From NCBI GenBank assembly GCA_025998675.1, contig AP024673.1, positions 2,488,562 to 2,552,561 of the forward strand: a DNA stretch of 64,000 nucleotides, written 5' to 3'. The position numbers were made by a program, and so were the translations under genes. Position 1 is the first letter of the stretch; each line of letters opens with the position of its first letter. This DNA comes from Fimbriimonadales bacterium. Lineage in GTDB: Bacteria > Armatimonadota > Fimbriimonadia > Fimbriimonadales > GBS-DC. Under the pieces are notes generated by a model that had not been told where the DNA came from, made no database searches, and saw nothing but the letters and a program-made list of their open reading frames with translations. Positions 17,839 to 26,864 of this stretch are shown piece by piece.

Positions 17839-18516
17839 TCACTTCTTGCGACGGCGCAGCACCGCCAGACCCGCCAGACCCGCGCCCAGCGCGAGCATGC
17901 TCGCCGGCTCTGGATAGACCTTCAAACGGAACAGCGCCGTGCCAGCCCCCGTGTAGCCCTGAAAGCCGACCACCGTCCCGCCGCCCGGTGGCGCCCAGAT
18001 GAACCGCGCATTGTCGAAGGTGCCGAAGTCGGGATAGTCATTCGCGAAGTCGCTGCCCAGCGAACCCACCGCAGGCGTGGTCCAGTCGCCGCCCCAGTTC
18101 AGCACCACATTCGGGTCTGTGAAGCTGATGTTGTTCGGCTTGTAAATGGTGTTGACTTCCCAGTCCACCCATGTGCTGCTGGACACGCCCGACAGCACCG
18201 TCTCCGCGCCGCCCGCAAACACAGTTTTGGAAATGAATAACGCCGCCACGCCATCGTCGCGAGCAACAACATAGATGTAGCTGCCCGGCACAGTGGAAAA
18301 GTTGTAGGTTGTCGCGCGGTCGAACTGATAATCCTGTCCTATAAGAACAAGCTGACTCGTGCTAGGGTTTATGGCGAAGACTCCGTAGGCATTGTCAACA
18401 GCAATCCGAAGCGAGACGCTCATCGACGCCTGCGCAGTCAGTAGGGTGAGGGCGAACACGCCAGCCAGCGCCAGACGCGCTACATGCTCCTTCAACAGTT
18501 CCATCGCTCTTTGCAT
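17839..18516 (-). CDS. Secreted PEP-CTERM-anchored protein of unknown function
   Basis: The 225-residue protein has an N-terminal signal sequence (hydrophobic LALAGVFALTLLTA, about 14-27) and a C-terminal sorting tail: PEP-like YPEPASM at about 200, a hydrophobic LALGAGLAGLAVL and the basic end RRRKK. This is the PEP-CTERM signal processed by exosortase in EPS-producing Gram-negative-type bacteria. The middle region is rich in aromatic residues, Ser, Thr and Asp with no known domain. AGGAGGTG sits 7 nt upstream of the ATG at 18516. A surface or matrix role, perhaps with the polysaccharide export genes nearby, is inference. The exosortase itself is not in the window. Confidence 0.85.
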   Translation of the reverse strand: MQRAMELLKEHVARLALAGVFALTLLTAQASMSVSLRIAVDNAYGVFAINPSTSQLVLIGQDYQFDRATTYNFSTVPGSYIYVVARDDGVAALFISKTVFAGGAETVLSGVSSSTWVDWEVNTIYKPNNISFTDPNVVLNWGGDWTTPAVGSLGSDFANDYPDFGTFDNARFIWAPPGGGTVVGFQGYTGAGTALFRLKVYPEPASMLALGAGLAGLAVLRRRKK

Positions 18517-18678
18517 AGCACACCTCCTGAAAGTTGTCGTGCGACATTTTACTGGAACATCCCTTTGGGCGCTCCATGCTATTTTAACTCGAAAGCACCC
18601 CCCAAAGCGGACATCCAATTCTGTAAATTTACGGGAATTTGCCCCTGAATCTGGCAGGAATCGGGCGAGCTGCCAGCG

Positions 18679-18684
18679 TATACT
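18679..18684 (+). promoter_or_regulatory. -10-like TATACT box before the 18704 gene
   Basis: TATACT lies 19 nt before the ATG at 18704; GGGGGA is the only Shine-Dalgarno-like sequence between them. Two abortive ATGs (18688 and 18699) in the leader run into stops within four codons. Confidence 0.4.
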
Positions 18685-18703
18685 CATATGGGGGACACAT
18701 GAG

Positions 18704-19396
18704 ATGCTGATAGTCTATCGAATCTTCTGGATTGTGGGTGTGATTGCGCTTGTGGCGGAGATGGTGATCCTGGCGAATCCGCGCCAGGTCGCCCCGCAGC
18801 GAGCGTCGGACTGGGAGATACGGGAGCAGGGGCGGTTCCGCGTGCGCGCGCCGAAGCAGTTTCGGCTGGGACGCGACGCGCTGCGCCTGCTCATGCTGAA
18901 CACTGTGGGGAACGATATCCGGTTCGTGGATGCGCTGGAGCTGTCGCGTGGGCGACGCACGGGCATGCAAATCGTGATTGTCGCGCCGCGCGAGCAGATA
19001 CCGCCCTCGCTGCAGCAGGGGCTACCTCAAAATGCATCAGCGCCGAACCTGAACCAGTTCATGCGCCGCGCGCACGATATGTATCTGGCGGCGATGCGCG
19101 AGGATTGGGGCTTTGTGAACTTCTCGGAGACGAAGCGCGCCGCTGTGCGCATCCGCGGCGTGCAGGGCATCCGCAGCGACTACGAATACACCCTGCCGCA
19201 CCCCATTCCGCTGTTCAACATGCCCGTGCGCGGGTACCTGATTACCCTGCCGCTCTCGCCGACGGAGGTCATCCACTTCAACGCCTACTGCCCGCCCAAC
19301 AGCTTCGGCGACTACCAGAAAATCTTTGACCAGATTCTCGCGACGATTGAGGTGCGTCAGGAGTCGCAGAATCCGTTCGGGGGGTGGGCGCGATGA
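18704..19396 (+). CDS. Single-pass membrane protein, function unknown
   Basis: The 230-residue protein begins MLIVYRIFWIVGVIALVAEM, a clear N-terminal membrane helix. A soluble domain of about 200 residues follows, with alternating strands and helices and no domain I recognise. Its fold pattern (VRGYLITLPLSPTEVIHFNA, then a KIFDQILATIEV helix) vaguely recalls PsbP/DcrB-like domains that bind to membranes or lipids, but this is a weak resemblance. The next gene starts inside its stop codon (ATGA), so the two are translationally coupled. Confidence 0.72.
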   Translation: MLIVYRIFWIVGVIALVAEMVILANPRQVAPQRASDWEIREQGRFRVRAPKQFRLGRDALRLLMLNTVGNDIRFVDALELSRGRRTGMQIVIVAPREQIPPSLQQGLPQNASAPNLNQFMRRAHDMYLAAMREDWGFVNFSETKRAAVRIRGVQGIRSDYEYTLPHPIPLFNMPVRGYLITLPLSPTEVIHFNAYCPPNSFGDYQKIFDQILATIEVRQESQNPFGGWAR

Positions 19397-20217
19397 TTCG
19401 CTGTCGCTGGTGTGGTCAGGAGAGCGCGCATCCGCAGGTGTGCGAGTGGTGTCGTCGGGATCGGGCGACGGGCGCGCTGGTGCGCACGCTGCCGCCCAAC
19501 CCGACCGCGAGCCAGCCGATGGGCGCGCCCAGCAGTTCGCCGACGCAAGCCTTCCCGATGTCGCCGCCGACCCCGCCCAGCAGCCAGCCAACCCAGGCGC
19601 TGCCAACCGCGCCGCAGCCCGCGCCCCTGTACGACTACTCCAAACCTGTCGGGCAAGCCGCCGTGTCCGCGCAACAGCCCGCCGACTCCATCCGTTTCCT
19701 CAGCGAGGTGGTCGAGGGCTACACCTTCACGGCGAAGCTGGAGCGGTTTTTCGGCGTTGTGCTGCCGCTCGCCGCGCTGAATGTGCTGGCGCTGGGCTGG
19801 AAACCCGAATGGGCGGCGTGGTCGAGCCTGCTGTTCTTCTTCCTCGTCGGCGTGTGGCTGCCCCTCTCGCATCTGGTGGACAAGCTGGACACCGATGTGG
19901 AGCTGTTTCGCGACCTGGGGATTGTGCTGGTACTCAACTTTCTCTGCTGCAACCCGCTGTTCGCGTTCGTGCTGTATGGGCTGACACTGCTCCTTTTGTG
20001 GGCGGTGGTACGCGCGGACATTAACTGGTCGCTGCTGGGCGTGATGGCGGTCTATGTGGGGCTGCGCATCCTGTTCGAGCTGGTGCTGTTGCTGGTGGAC
20101 TACTCGGATATGAGCGACTGGCTGACGGTCGGGATTGCCTTTTTCGGGAGCCTGCCGCTGCTGGCGATGTTTCTGGGGTGGTTCATCGGCGGGATGTTCC
20201 GTTCGGACTACGCCTGA
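19393..20217 (+). CDS. Zinc-ribbon multi-pass membrane protein, unknown function
   Basis: The 274-residue protein has a short zinc ribbon at the N-terminus (C4, C7, C17 and C20 in CRWCG...CEWC), a Pro/Ser/Gln-rich linker (about 35-95), then roughly six hydrophobic helices from about 120 to the end. The layout, cytosolic zinc ribbon plus linker plus membrane domain, is common in uncharacterised bacterial proteins. It overlaps the preceding gene by 4 bases (ATGA) and is followed after 20 bases by the SLBB exporter, so it may belong to an envelope-related operon. I do not assign a function. Confidence 0.75.
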   Translation: MIRCRWCGQESAHPQVCEWCRRDRATGALVRTLPPNPTASQPMGAPSSSPTQAFPMSPPTPPSSQPTQALPTAPQPAPLYDYSKPVGQAAVSAQQPADSIRFLSEVVEGYTFTAKLERFFGVVLPLAALNVLALGWKPEWAAWSSLLFFFLVGVWLPLSHLVDKLDTDVELFRDLGIVLVLNFLCCNPLFAFVLYGLTLLLLWAVVRADINWSLLGVMAVYVGLRILFELVLLLVDYSDMSDWLTVGIAFFGSLPLLAMFLGWFIGGMFRSDYA

Positions 20218-20222
20218 GCGGG

Positions 20223-20228
20223 TATCCT
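20223..20228 (+). promoter_or_regulatory. -10-like TATCCT box before the SLBB exporter
   Basis: GGGTATCCT lies 9 nt before the ATG at 20238, giving a leader of about 3 nt. The same TATCCT-9 nt-ATG layout occurs before rph (44588-44593). Confidence 0.4.
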
Positions 20229-20237
20229 CTAAGCGCT

Positions 20238-21362
20238 ATGGCGCGATGGGTTGGGCTACTGGCGTGCTGGGTCTTATTGCTGACGGCGTGGGCGCAGGAC
20301 GCGCCGCGCGTGCAGGCGGGCGACGCACTGCGGGTCACGGTGGAGGGCGACGAGTCGCTCTCGCGGGTCTACACGGTGGACGAGGCGGGCGCGTTCCGAA
20401 TGCCGCTGATTGGGCTGGTGCAGGCGGCGGGGCGCACCCCTGACGAGATTGCCCGCGAGATTGCCCAGCGCCTGCGCGAGGGCAACTTCTATCGCGACCC
20501 GAAGGTGACGGTGGAGATTGCCCGCCGCGCCGAGCCGAAGGTGATTGTGCAGGGCGCGGTGCGGCGCGGGGGCGAGTTCACCCTGCAGGCGGGCTGGCGC
20601 CTGAGCGACGCCCTGAACGCCGCGCAGCCGACCGACACCGCCGACCTGAGCGCAGTGCGCCTGGAGCGCGTCGGCGGCGAACGGTTGACCATCAATCACC
20701 TCAAGTTCGTGCAGGAGGGCGACGAGAGCGCGAACCCGACGCTCCAGCCCGGCGACCGTATCTTTGTGCCGTTGCGCGCGGGCGGCAGGAGCGTGCTGGT
20801 GCTGGGCGCAGTGCGCACGCCCGGTTCGTTCGAGTATGACGACGCCCGCACGCTGATTCAGGCGCTCGGCAAGGCGGGCGGCACGCTGCCCGAAGCCGAC
20901 ACCGCGCGCATCCAGATTCGACGCGCCAACCGCGCCGAGCCAATCGCCGTGAACCTGAACACCCTCACAGGTGATGTCGACCTCCAGCCCGGCGACCAGA
21001 TTACCGTGCCGTTCCGCTCCGTGCGCCAGTTTGTCGTGGTGCGTGGGGGCGTGAACCGCGCGGGGCTGATCAACTACGCCGAGAACATGACGCTCACGCA
21101 GGCGATAGAGGCGGCGGGTGGACCGAAGCCGAACGCGATTCTGGAGCGCGTGGTGATTTTGCGCCCGATGGAGCGCGGCAGGCAACAGCGGATTACGGTG
21201 AACCTGCTGGAGGTGGCGCAGGGAACGCGCCCTGACGAACGCCTGTTGCCGGGCGATACCGTCGAAGTGCCCGAACCCGCCCAGCGACGCGCCTCCCCCG
21301 AAGAGCCGCTGCGCATCGTGTGGCTGATTCTGAGCATCATCTTCCTGATTACGCGCCGATGA
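20238..21362 (+). CDS. Polysaccharide export protein with SLBB domains (Wza-like)
   Basis: The 374-residue protein has a signal peptide (about 1-19, ending TAWAQ), an N-terminal poly-export domain (VQAGDALRVTVEGDESLS, about 24-100) and at least three SLBB repeats (about 105-345), each ending with a LQPGD.I.VP-type loop. It closes with a hydrophobic helix (IVWLILSIIFLITRR). Family members form the periplasmic/outer-membrane channel for exopolysaccharide. No lipobox cysteine is present, unlike E. coli Wza. The C-terminal helix may anchor it in the membrane. Its partners Wzc and Wzy are not adjacent. The next gene overlaps its stop (ATGA). Confidence 0.88.
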   Translation: MARWVGLLACWVLLLTAWAQDAPRVQAGDALRVTVEGDESLSRVYTVDEAGAFRMPLIGLVQAAGRTPDEIAREIAQRLREGNFYRDPKVTVEIARRAEPKVIVQGAVRRGGEFTLQAGWRLSDALNAAQPTDTADLSAVRLERVGGERLTINHLKFVQEGDESANPTLQPGDRIFVPLRAGGRSVLVLGAVRTPGSFEYDDARTLIQALGKAGGTLPEADTARIQIRRANRAEPIAVNLNTLTGDVDLQPGDQITVPFRSVRQFVVVRGGVNRAGLINYAENMTLTQAIEAAGGPKPNAILERVVILRPMERGRQQRITVNLLEVAQGTRPDERLLPGDTVEVPEPAQRRASPEEPLRIVWLILSIIFLITRR

Positions 21363-22414
21363 GACCGCTGCCGTTTCGCGAGGTGGTCGTTGCGCCGGAG
21401 TCGGTGCGCCATGCGCTGACGCAGATGCTGCTGCGTCCCAGCCCGCCGCAGGGTTTGCTGCTGGTGGGGATGGCGGGCGTGGGCAAGCGCACGCTGGCGC
21501 GCGCCCTCGCCGCCGCATGGATGTGCCCCCAGCGCACCGCCGAGGGACACTGCGGCGCGTGCGAGGTCTGCCTGAAGTGGTCGGACGCGAGCGAGCATCC
21601 CGACCTGCGCGTGCTGCGTCCTGACCCGGAGCAGATTAAAATCGACGCGGTGCGCGGCGTGCGCCAGTGGGCGAGCTTCGCGCCGACCGTTGCGCCCGTG
21701 CGCTTCGTGCTGCTGGAGGAGGCGCACCTGCTCAACCCCGCGGCGGCGAACGCGCTGCTCAAGACACTCGAGGAGCCGCCCCCGCGCTATCACTTCCTAC
21801 TGACCGCGCCCGCGAGCGATTTGCTGCTGCAGACGATTCTGTCGCGCTGTCGGATTGTGCGGCTGGGCGCGCTGCCGACGGAGCAGATTGCCGCGCATCT
21901 GCGGGCGCGCTATACTCTGCCAGAGGCGACCCTGCAGGCGATTGCGGTCTTCGCCGACGGCGCGCTGGGACGCGCGATTCGCTGGGCGGACGCGCTGCAG
22001 CAGGGCGAGGGCGCGCCGCGCGAGCTGGACGCGCTCCAGTCGCTGCTGGGCGTGTTCGCGCGGCTGGGAGGCGCGTCGCTGGAGGACGCGCTGCGGCTGG
22101 CGCACGAGTTCCGCGAGGCGTGCAAAGCGCTGGAGGGCGGCGCGGAGGGGCGCTCCGCACGCGCCGCGCTTGCGCTGGGGCTGGAGTACCTGGTGCTGTG
22201 GTATCGCGACGCGCTCGCGCTGCAGTACCCCGACTCGCCTGTGCGCTTCGAGACGCACCGCGACGCCCTGCGCCAGCTCGCCGGGCGGTTCGCCGCCGCC
22301 GAGCGCGCCCGCGACTTGCACGCCATCATCGAAGCGCGACGCGCCATCCTCGGCAACGCCAACGCCCAGATTGTGACGGAGAACCTCTTCGTGCGTCTGA
22401 TTGCGACGGCATAA
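21359..22414 (+). CDS. holB: DNA polymerase III delta-prime-like clamp-loader subunit
   Basis: The 351-residue protein has an AAA+ clamp-loader ATPase domain. The P-loop-like GMAGVGKR is at 37-44; its last residue is Arg instead of Ser/Thr, as expected of a subunit that does not hydrolyse ATP. The zinc module HCGACEVC follows near 70, then LLEEAHLLNPAAANALLKTL, a degenerate Walker B region, and sensor 1 with the SRC motif (ILSRCRIVRL). It helps open and load the sliding clamp. It overlaps the exporter gene by 4 bases, an unexpected neighbour. DnaX and HolA are not in the window. Confidence 0.87.
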   Translation: MRPLPFREVVVAPESVRHALTQMLLRPSPPQGLLLVGMAGVGKRTLARALAAAWMCPQRTAEGHCGACEVCLKWSDASEHPDLRVLRPDPEQIKIDAVRGVRQWASFAPTVAPVRFVLLEEAHLLNPAAANALLKTLEEPPPRYHFLLTAPASDLLLQTILSRCRIVRLGALPTEQIAAHLRARYTLPEATLQAIAVFADGALGRAIRWADALQQGEGAPRELDALQSLLGVFARLGGASLEDALRLAHEFREACKALEGGAEGRSARAALALGLEYLVLWYRDALALQYPDSPVRFETHRDALRQLAGRFAAAERARDLHAIIEARRAILGNANAQIVTENLFVRLIATA

Positions 22415-22447
22415 CTTTACGCGCGCTGAGCCGTCCAAATGCACGGG

Positions 22448-22453
22448 TATACT
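22448..22453 (+). promoter_or_regulatory. -10-like TATACT box of the 22493 gene
   Basis: GGGTATACT lies 39 nt before the ATG. A small hairpin (GGCGC GTA GCGCC, 22460-22472) and AGGAGG (22479-22484) lie in the leader, so this is a conventional leadered transcript. Confidence 0.42.
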
Positions 22454-22492
22454 TCCAGCGGCGCGTAGCGCCATCTGCAGGAGGCATACACT

Positions 22493-23395
22493 ATGCGACG
22501 ACTCGTGAGTCTACTGGCGGTAAGCGCGTTTGCAAGCATCCTCTGGGCGCAAGAGGCGTCCAGCGCGTTGCAGTTCAAGTTCACCGAGAAACAGCGCGAG
22601 CTGTTCGACGCGACAATCGAGCTGAACGGCAACCTGCCCATCCCCGGCGCCGCGGGCATGGCAGGCACGCTCAAGCTCATTATGACCGTGTTTATGCAGG
22701 TGGACAAGGTAGAGGAGGACGGTAAGGCGACCGTCAAGACCGGACTGGAGGCGTTCGAAGCCGAGTTCAACGGGCAGCCCTTCCCCGTCGGGCTGGACAT
22801 GGCGCGGAATGTGATTCCCGACTCGACGGCGACCGTCGCGCCCAACGGCAAACTGTCGGGCTTGCAGGGCGGCGGCGGGCTAATGGGCTTCCAGCTGCCC
22901 GGCTTCGATCCCCGCAACATGGCGACGCTGCTCATCCCGACCGAGCTGCCCGACAAACCGCTCACCAACGGCATGAGCTGGCAGTTCACCCGCGTGGTTG
23001 GCGCGGGCAGCGACGCGCTCCAGATCCCCATGACCGCCCGCTACGAAGGCATGGATGAATACAACGGCGTCAAACTGCACAAGGTCACCCAGACCTTCGA
23101 GCAGACCATCGAGTCGTATCAGGACGCCTTCTATCAGCCCACCACCGACAAGGACGCCGCCGTGCGCGTCACGAAAGGCGTCATGAAGGGCACGATGACC
23201 ATGTGGTATCACCCCGACAGTGGGCTGGTGCAGCGCATGACGATGCAAGCCAGCCTCAACCAGACCACCGAACCCATCAAGAAGGACGGCTCCGAAATCA
23301 AGGACTTCGAGCGGGAAAGCTCGGAGGTGAAATTGACCGCCTCCCTGAACCGCAAGGAGCCGAAACCCACCCATGCGCAGTCGAGTAGCCAGTGA
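22493..23395 (+). CDS. Secreted protein of unknown function
   Basis: The 300-residue protein has an N-terminal signal peptide (MRRLVSLLAVSAFASILWAQ, cleavage likely after WAQ). The mature part reads like a lipid- or ligand-binding beta-rich domain: a repeated pattern of TATVAPNGKLSG and YEGMDEYNGVKLHKVTQTFEQ. Similar secreted proteins are often described as DUF6263-like, but I cannot confirm that. It has an AGGAGG ribosome site. Its last 23 bases overlap the start of the outer-membrane barrel gene in another frame, suggesting coupled expression. Confidence 0.75.
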   Translation: MRRLVSLLAVSAFASILWAQEASSALQFKFTEKQRELFDATIELNGNLPIPGAAGMAGTLKLIMTVFMQVDKVEEDGKATVKTGLEAFEAEFNGQPFPVGLDMARNVIPDSTATVAPNGKLSGLQGGGGLMGFQLPGFDPRNMATLLIPTELPDKPLTNGMSWQFTRVVGAGSDALQIPMTARYEGMDEYNGVKLHKVTQTFEQTIESYQDAFYQPTTDKDAAVRVTKGVMKGTMTMWYHPDSGLVQRMTMQASLNQTTEPIKKDGSEIKDFERESSEVKLTASLNRKEPKPTHAQSSSQ

Positions 23396-26240
23396 AACGA
23401 GCCGTGGTTGTTCTCACCCCCTGTGTCCCCCTCTCTCCTTTGTGAGAGAGGGGGCGTTTGGAGGGCTGAAGCGCCGCTTCAGCCCAGCAGTTCTTGCTCT
23501 GCTTACGCTTCTCACGCCCGCCCTCGCTCAGGTGAAGACGCCCCCGATTCTGACGCCTGCGGGCGTTGTGCCAAGCATCGAGATTCCGAAGGAGGCGTTG
23601 CCCGAATCGGCGCGTCAGGAGTCTACACGCGCGCGCACACAACGGCGCAACACGCTGGACGCGTTCAACGCGCTGCGCAACTGGGAGACGCTGGAGGAGG
23701 AGTTCCGCCGCACGGTCTCCATCAGCGGGCGCAAGAGCATTGGCTACCATCTGCACGCCATCGAGGGCGATTCCACGGCGTTTCGCGACCAGAACTACTT
23801 CGGGCAGGGCGGACAGCGCATCACCGACAATACCGAGCTGACCATCCGCGTGAATAAGTTTCTGGGCTTCCTGAGTTTCGACTGGCGCTGGACGAACAGC
23901 CGTTTCAGCAATCCCTACGACGCGCGGATTACCTACACCTACGAATCGCCGAATCTGACGCTGGAATGGGGCGACATCACGGCGTCGCTGGGCGGGGCGA
24001 ACCCGCTGGTGGGCTTCAATCGCACGCTCAAGGGCGCGACGGCGAGCGCGAACTGGGGCAGGAACCGCTTCCGCTACATCGCCTCCGAGACCAAAGCCGC
24101 CGCACGCACCATCACCCTGCAGGGCAACGACAGCCCCGGACCCTACTACCTGCAGGGCAGCCAGCTGGTGGACGGAAGCGAGCGCGTGCAGGTGGACGGC
24201 GTCGAGAAGCGGCGCGGCGAGGACTACACCATCGACTACTTCGGGGGCATCCTGCGCTTCCGCGACGGGATGATTATCCCGCGCACCTCGACGATTGTGG
24301 TGACCTACGAGACCTACGCCTTCAACGCCGCGCCGAGCCGGTTGCAGGGCTTTCGTTATGAGACCAGCTTCGGCGCGGGCTACAACTTCGGCTTCACGAT
24401 GCTGTCGCAGACGGCGACGGTGCGCACGGGCTTGCGCCGCCGCACAGAGCAGTTCTACGGCTTCGGCGCGCCCAGCACGCCCTATGATTTGCAGTTTCCG
24501 CCCCTGCGCGACCCGTCCAACCCCGTGATTATCACCGTTGCGGGCGCGCCGCAGATCGAAGGCGTCGATTATTACTTCGACGAGCTGCTGCCCTACCGAT
24601 TCTACTTTACGCGCTTTATGCCCCAGACGGTGATTATTCAGGTGGAATACACGCCGCGCCCGGACCCTGGCTCGACCATCGGCGGCGATCGCACGGTGAT
24701 GGGCGTGGATTTCACGCTACCGCTGGGGCAGGTGGGGAGTATTGTGTGGAACGCCGCGCAGAGCCGCGCCACGGCGCAAAGCAACCGGCTGGAGGCGATT
24801 GCGCACACCGCGACGGGACGCTTCGAGATTGGGCGTCTCGCGCTGAACGCGACCTATCGCGACATCCCCGCCGAGTTCATCGGCATCGAATCGGTGGGCT
24901 TCCGCCGCAACGAACGCGGCTACCAGACCGACCTGACCTACCGCTTCGACGCCGTCTCGAACCTGCAGGCGAGTTTCAGCAACCTGCGCGTCGCCGCGCT
25001 GAACCCGCTGAGCAGCAGCTTCAGCGCGAGCTTCACCGACACGCGCATCCAGAACCTGACCTACAGCTACACCCCCCAGAACGGCTTCCAGTTGACGCTG
25101 AGCCGCAACACGAACGAGGTGCGCGCGCCCAACAGCCGCAGCGAACAGACGCGCGATTCGATTAACCTCGCCCGCCGCTGGAACGCGCTGACCTTCTCGA
25201 TGGGCTACGAGCAGTCCGAATCGGACGCCTTCAGCACGCTGAGCGGCGGCACGAACCTGTTCTATCGCATCCGCAGCCTGCGCTCGCAGGTGGACTGGAC
25301 GGTGAACACGCAGCTGACCCTGCGCGCCTCGCTCGCCCAGAGCGACATCCAGCAGCGCCAGCCCAGCGGCGCGACGCGCACGCAATCGCGCGACTACTCG
25401 GTGGACGCCTCATGGCGACCGTTTTCGAATCTGAGCGTGAACTACCGCTGGCGCGATAGCGATTCGGGCGGGCTGAACCTGCTGGCGACCGATTTCCGCT
25501 CCCGTCAGGCGGGCGGCTCGCCGCCGACAGGCTTCCCCTCGAACCCGTGGGGCGTCGGCTTCGATGGGAACGGCTTCTCGTCGGGCGCGCCGCCGCTGAG
25601 CGGATTCGCCTACTATGGCGTGCGCGGCAAGGGACAGGACCTAACAATTCAGTGGACGCCGCTGGAGGCGCTCTCGCTGGATGTGCAGTGGAGCCAGAAC
25701 CGCTCGCTGGGCGACCTGCAGACCAACAGTTCGCAGGAGTCGCTCTCGGTGGGCGTGAGCTACTTCCCGCGCGAGTGGCTGGCGATGAGCGCGAGCTGGT
25801 CGCGGCAGGAGGTGCAGTTCCTCACCGCGACGGGCAACTCCAGCAACGAGTTCCTCACCCTCGCGGTGGACATCGGTCCCCTGCGCCGCTGGACGGTGAA
25901 CCTGAGCGTTTATGCGATGAAGACGCGCAGCCTGCTGGGCGAAGGCTTTCAGGGCGGGCAGGGCGAATTTGTGCAGGAGCCGATTGGCTACTCCGCGCGC
26001 GTTAGCTACGACCTGGGGAGCAACCAGAGCCTGTTCGCCGAGTTCCAGCGCACCAACCTGAGCGGGTATCTGCCCTCGCGCGACACCATGTTCAATATCG
26101 GCTACCAGTACCGCATCACGCGCAACTGGGCATTCGTGCTGAGCTACCGCTTCCGCGAGCAGTTGAACCTCGACCCGCAGTATAGCCAGTTCAGCTATCG
26201 CGCGCGTTCGCTGGACGCGAGCATGAACTTCATTTTTTAG
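23373..26240 (+). CDS. Large outer-membrane beta-barrel-like protein
   Basis: The 955-residue protein has a signal peptide (KRR, then a hydrophobic FSPAVLALLTLLTP, ending ALAQ near 52). A plug-like N-terminal part contains SERVQVDGVEKRRGEDYTID and YFGGILRFRDG (about 265-295), a motif I know from outer-membrane proteins of the SprA-like kind. Many amphipathic strands with alternating aromatic residues continue to the final phenylalanine of SMNFIF, typical of a barrel. The first codons (23413-23485) are formed by a dispersed hairpin repeat, so the signal peptide has an unusually long leader. A GTG at 23442 would give a standard-length signal peptide instead. Substrate or role unknown. Confidence 0.8.
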   Translation: MRSRVASETSRGCSHPLCPPLSFVREGAFGGLKRRFSPAVLALLTLLTPALAQVKTPPILTPAGVVPSIEIPKEALPESARQESTRARTQRRNTLDAFNALRNWETLEEEFRRTVSISGRKSIGYHLHAIEGDSTAFRDQNYFGQGGQRITDNTELTIRVNKFLGFLSFDWRWTNSRFSNPYDARITYTYESPNLTLEWGDITASLGGANPLVGFNRTLKGATASANWGRNRFRYIASETKAAARTITLQGNDSPGPYYLQGSQLVDGSERVQVDGVEKRRGEDYTIDYFGGILRFRDGMIIPRTSTIVVTYETYAFNAAPSRLQGFRYETSFGAGYNFGFTMLSQTATVRTGLRRRTEQFYGFGAPSTPYDLQFPPLRDPSNPVIITVAGAPQIEGVDYYFDELLPYRFYFTRFMPQTVIIQVEYTPRPDPGSTIGGDRTVMGVDFTLPLGQVGSIVWNAAQSRATAQSNRLEAIAHTATGRFEIGRLALNATYRDIPAEFIGIESVGFRRNERGYQTDLTYRFDAVSNLQASFSNLRVAALNPLSSSFSASFTDTRIQNLTYSYTPQNGFQLTLSRNTNEVRAPNSRSEQTRDSINLARRWNALTFSMGYEQSESDAFSTLSGGTNLFYRIRSLRSQVDWTVNTQLTLRASLAQSDIQQRQPSGATRTQSRDYSVDASWRPFSNLSVNYRWRDSDSGGLNLLATDFRSRQAGGSPPTGFPSNPWGVGFDGNGFSSGAPPLSGFAYYGVRGKGQDLTIQWTPLEALSLDVQWSQNRSLGDLQTNSSQESLSVGVSYFPREWLAMSASWSRQEVQFLTATGNSSNEFLTLAVDIGPLRRWTVNLSVYAMKTRSLLGEGFQGGQGEFVQEPIGYSARVSYDLGSNQSLFAEFQRTNLSGYLPSRDTMFNIGYQYRITRNWAFVLSYRFREQLNLDPQYSQFSYRARSLDASMNFIF
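23413..23485. repeat. Dispersed hairpin repeat lying inside the barrel gene's 5' end
   Basis: The sequence runs CTCACCCCCTG, then CCCCCTCTCTC/GAGAGAGGGGG (stem 23427-23437 with 23444-23454), then GGGCTGAAGCG/CGCTTCAGCCC (23463-23473 with 23475-23485). The first part is the same CTCACCCCC...CCCTCTC body seen in the MITE-like elements; the second matches the GCTGAAGC hairpins at 15646-15848. It is read through in frame. Confidence 0.6.
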
Positions 26241-26814
26241 GCGCGTCGGCGTTGAAGCGCGCCATCACCTGTTCGATGGGTTCCGTCAGCCATGCTTCGC
26301 AGGCGTCGGCGGCGCGCTGCACGGCGTCCTGCAGCAGGGCGCGCTCCGCGTTGCGGGGCGGCGACAGCACATAGTCGGCGAGGTCTACTCCCTCGGGCGG
26401 CTGCCCGACGCCGATTCGCACGCGCGGGAACGCCTCCGTGCCCAGCGCGGCGATGATGGACTTCATGCCGTTGTGCCCGCCTGCGGAGCCCTTCGGGCGC
26501 ACGCGCACCACGCCCGGCGCGAGCCAGATGTCGTCGAACACCACCAGCATCTGCTCGGGCGCGAGGTGATAGGCGTGCAGCAGCGCCTGCGCCGCCTGAC
26601 CGCTGAGGTTCATGTAGGTCTGCGGCTGCGCCAGCACAACGGGCGTGTCGCCAATCCGCCCCACGCCCACCCGACTCTGGCAGCGGCGTTTCCGCAGTTC
26701 GATCCCATGCCGTTGCGCCAGCGCGTCGATGGTCCAGAAGCCGACATTATGGCGCGTGGCGGCGTACTGCGCGCCCGGATTGCCCAGCCCGATAATCACA
26801 CGCGCAGGATGCAT
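26230..26814 (-). CDS. pth: Peptidyl-tRNA hydrolase
   Basis: The 194-residue enzyme frees tRNA from peptidyl-tRNAs dropped by ribosomes. Signature GLGNPG is at residues 9-14, the catalytic histidine H22 in RHNVGF, VVFDDIWLAPG near 90 carries the conserved aspartate, and GSAGGHNGMKSI near 108. I chose the ATG at 26814 because MHPARVIIGLGNPG matches the usual Pth start. An ATG at 26856 would add 14 residues and start 9 bases after the preceding gene's stop. The gene is the last of a leftward operon with the Uma2 and DUF1854 genes. It converges with the barrel gene and its stop overlaps that gene's end by about 11 bases. Confidence 0.95.
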   Translation of the reverse strand: MHPARVIIGLGNPGAQYAATRHNVGFWTIDALAQRHGIELRKRRCQSRVGVGRIGDTPVVLAQPQTYMNLSGQAAQALLHAYHLAPEQMLVVFDDIWLAPGVVRVRPKGSAGGHNGMKSIIAALGTEAFPRVRIGVGQPPEGVDLADYVLSPPRNAERALLQDAVQRAADACEAWLTEPIEQVMARFNADAPKK

Positions 26815-26864
26815 TCCCTGTTGCCCCCTGAACAGCTCATTGATGGCGCGCAGCATATTTCCGT

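Noticed and set aside
21667-22725. Alternative frame of 352 codons across holB and the next gene
   Set aside because: Arg/Ala-rich shadow of the HolB-like gene; crosses a promoter and ribosome site of the following gene.
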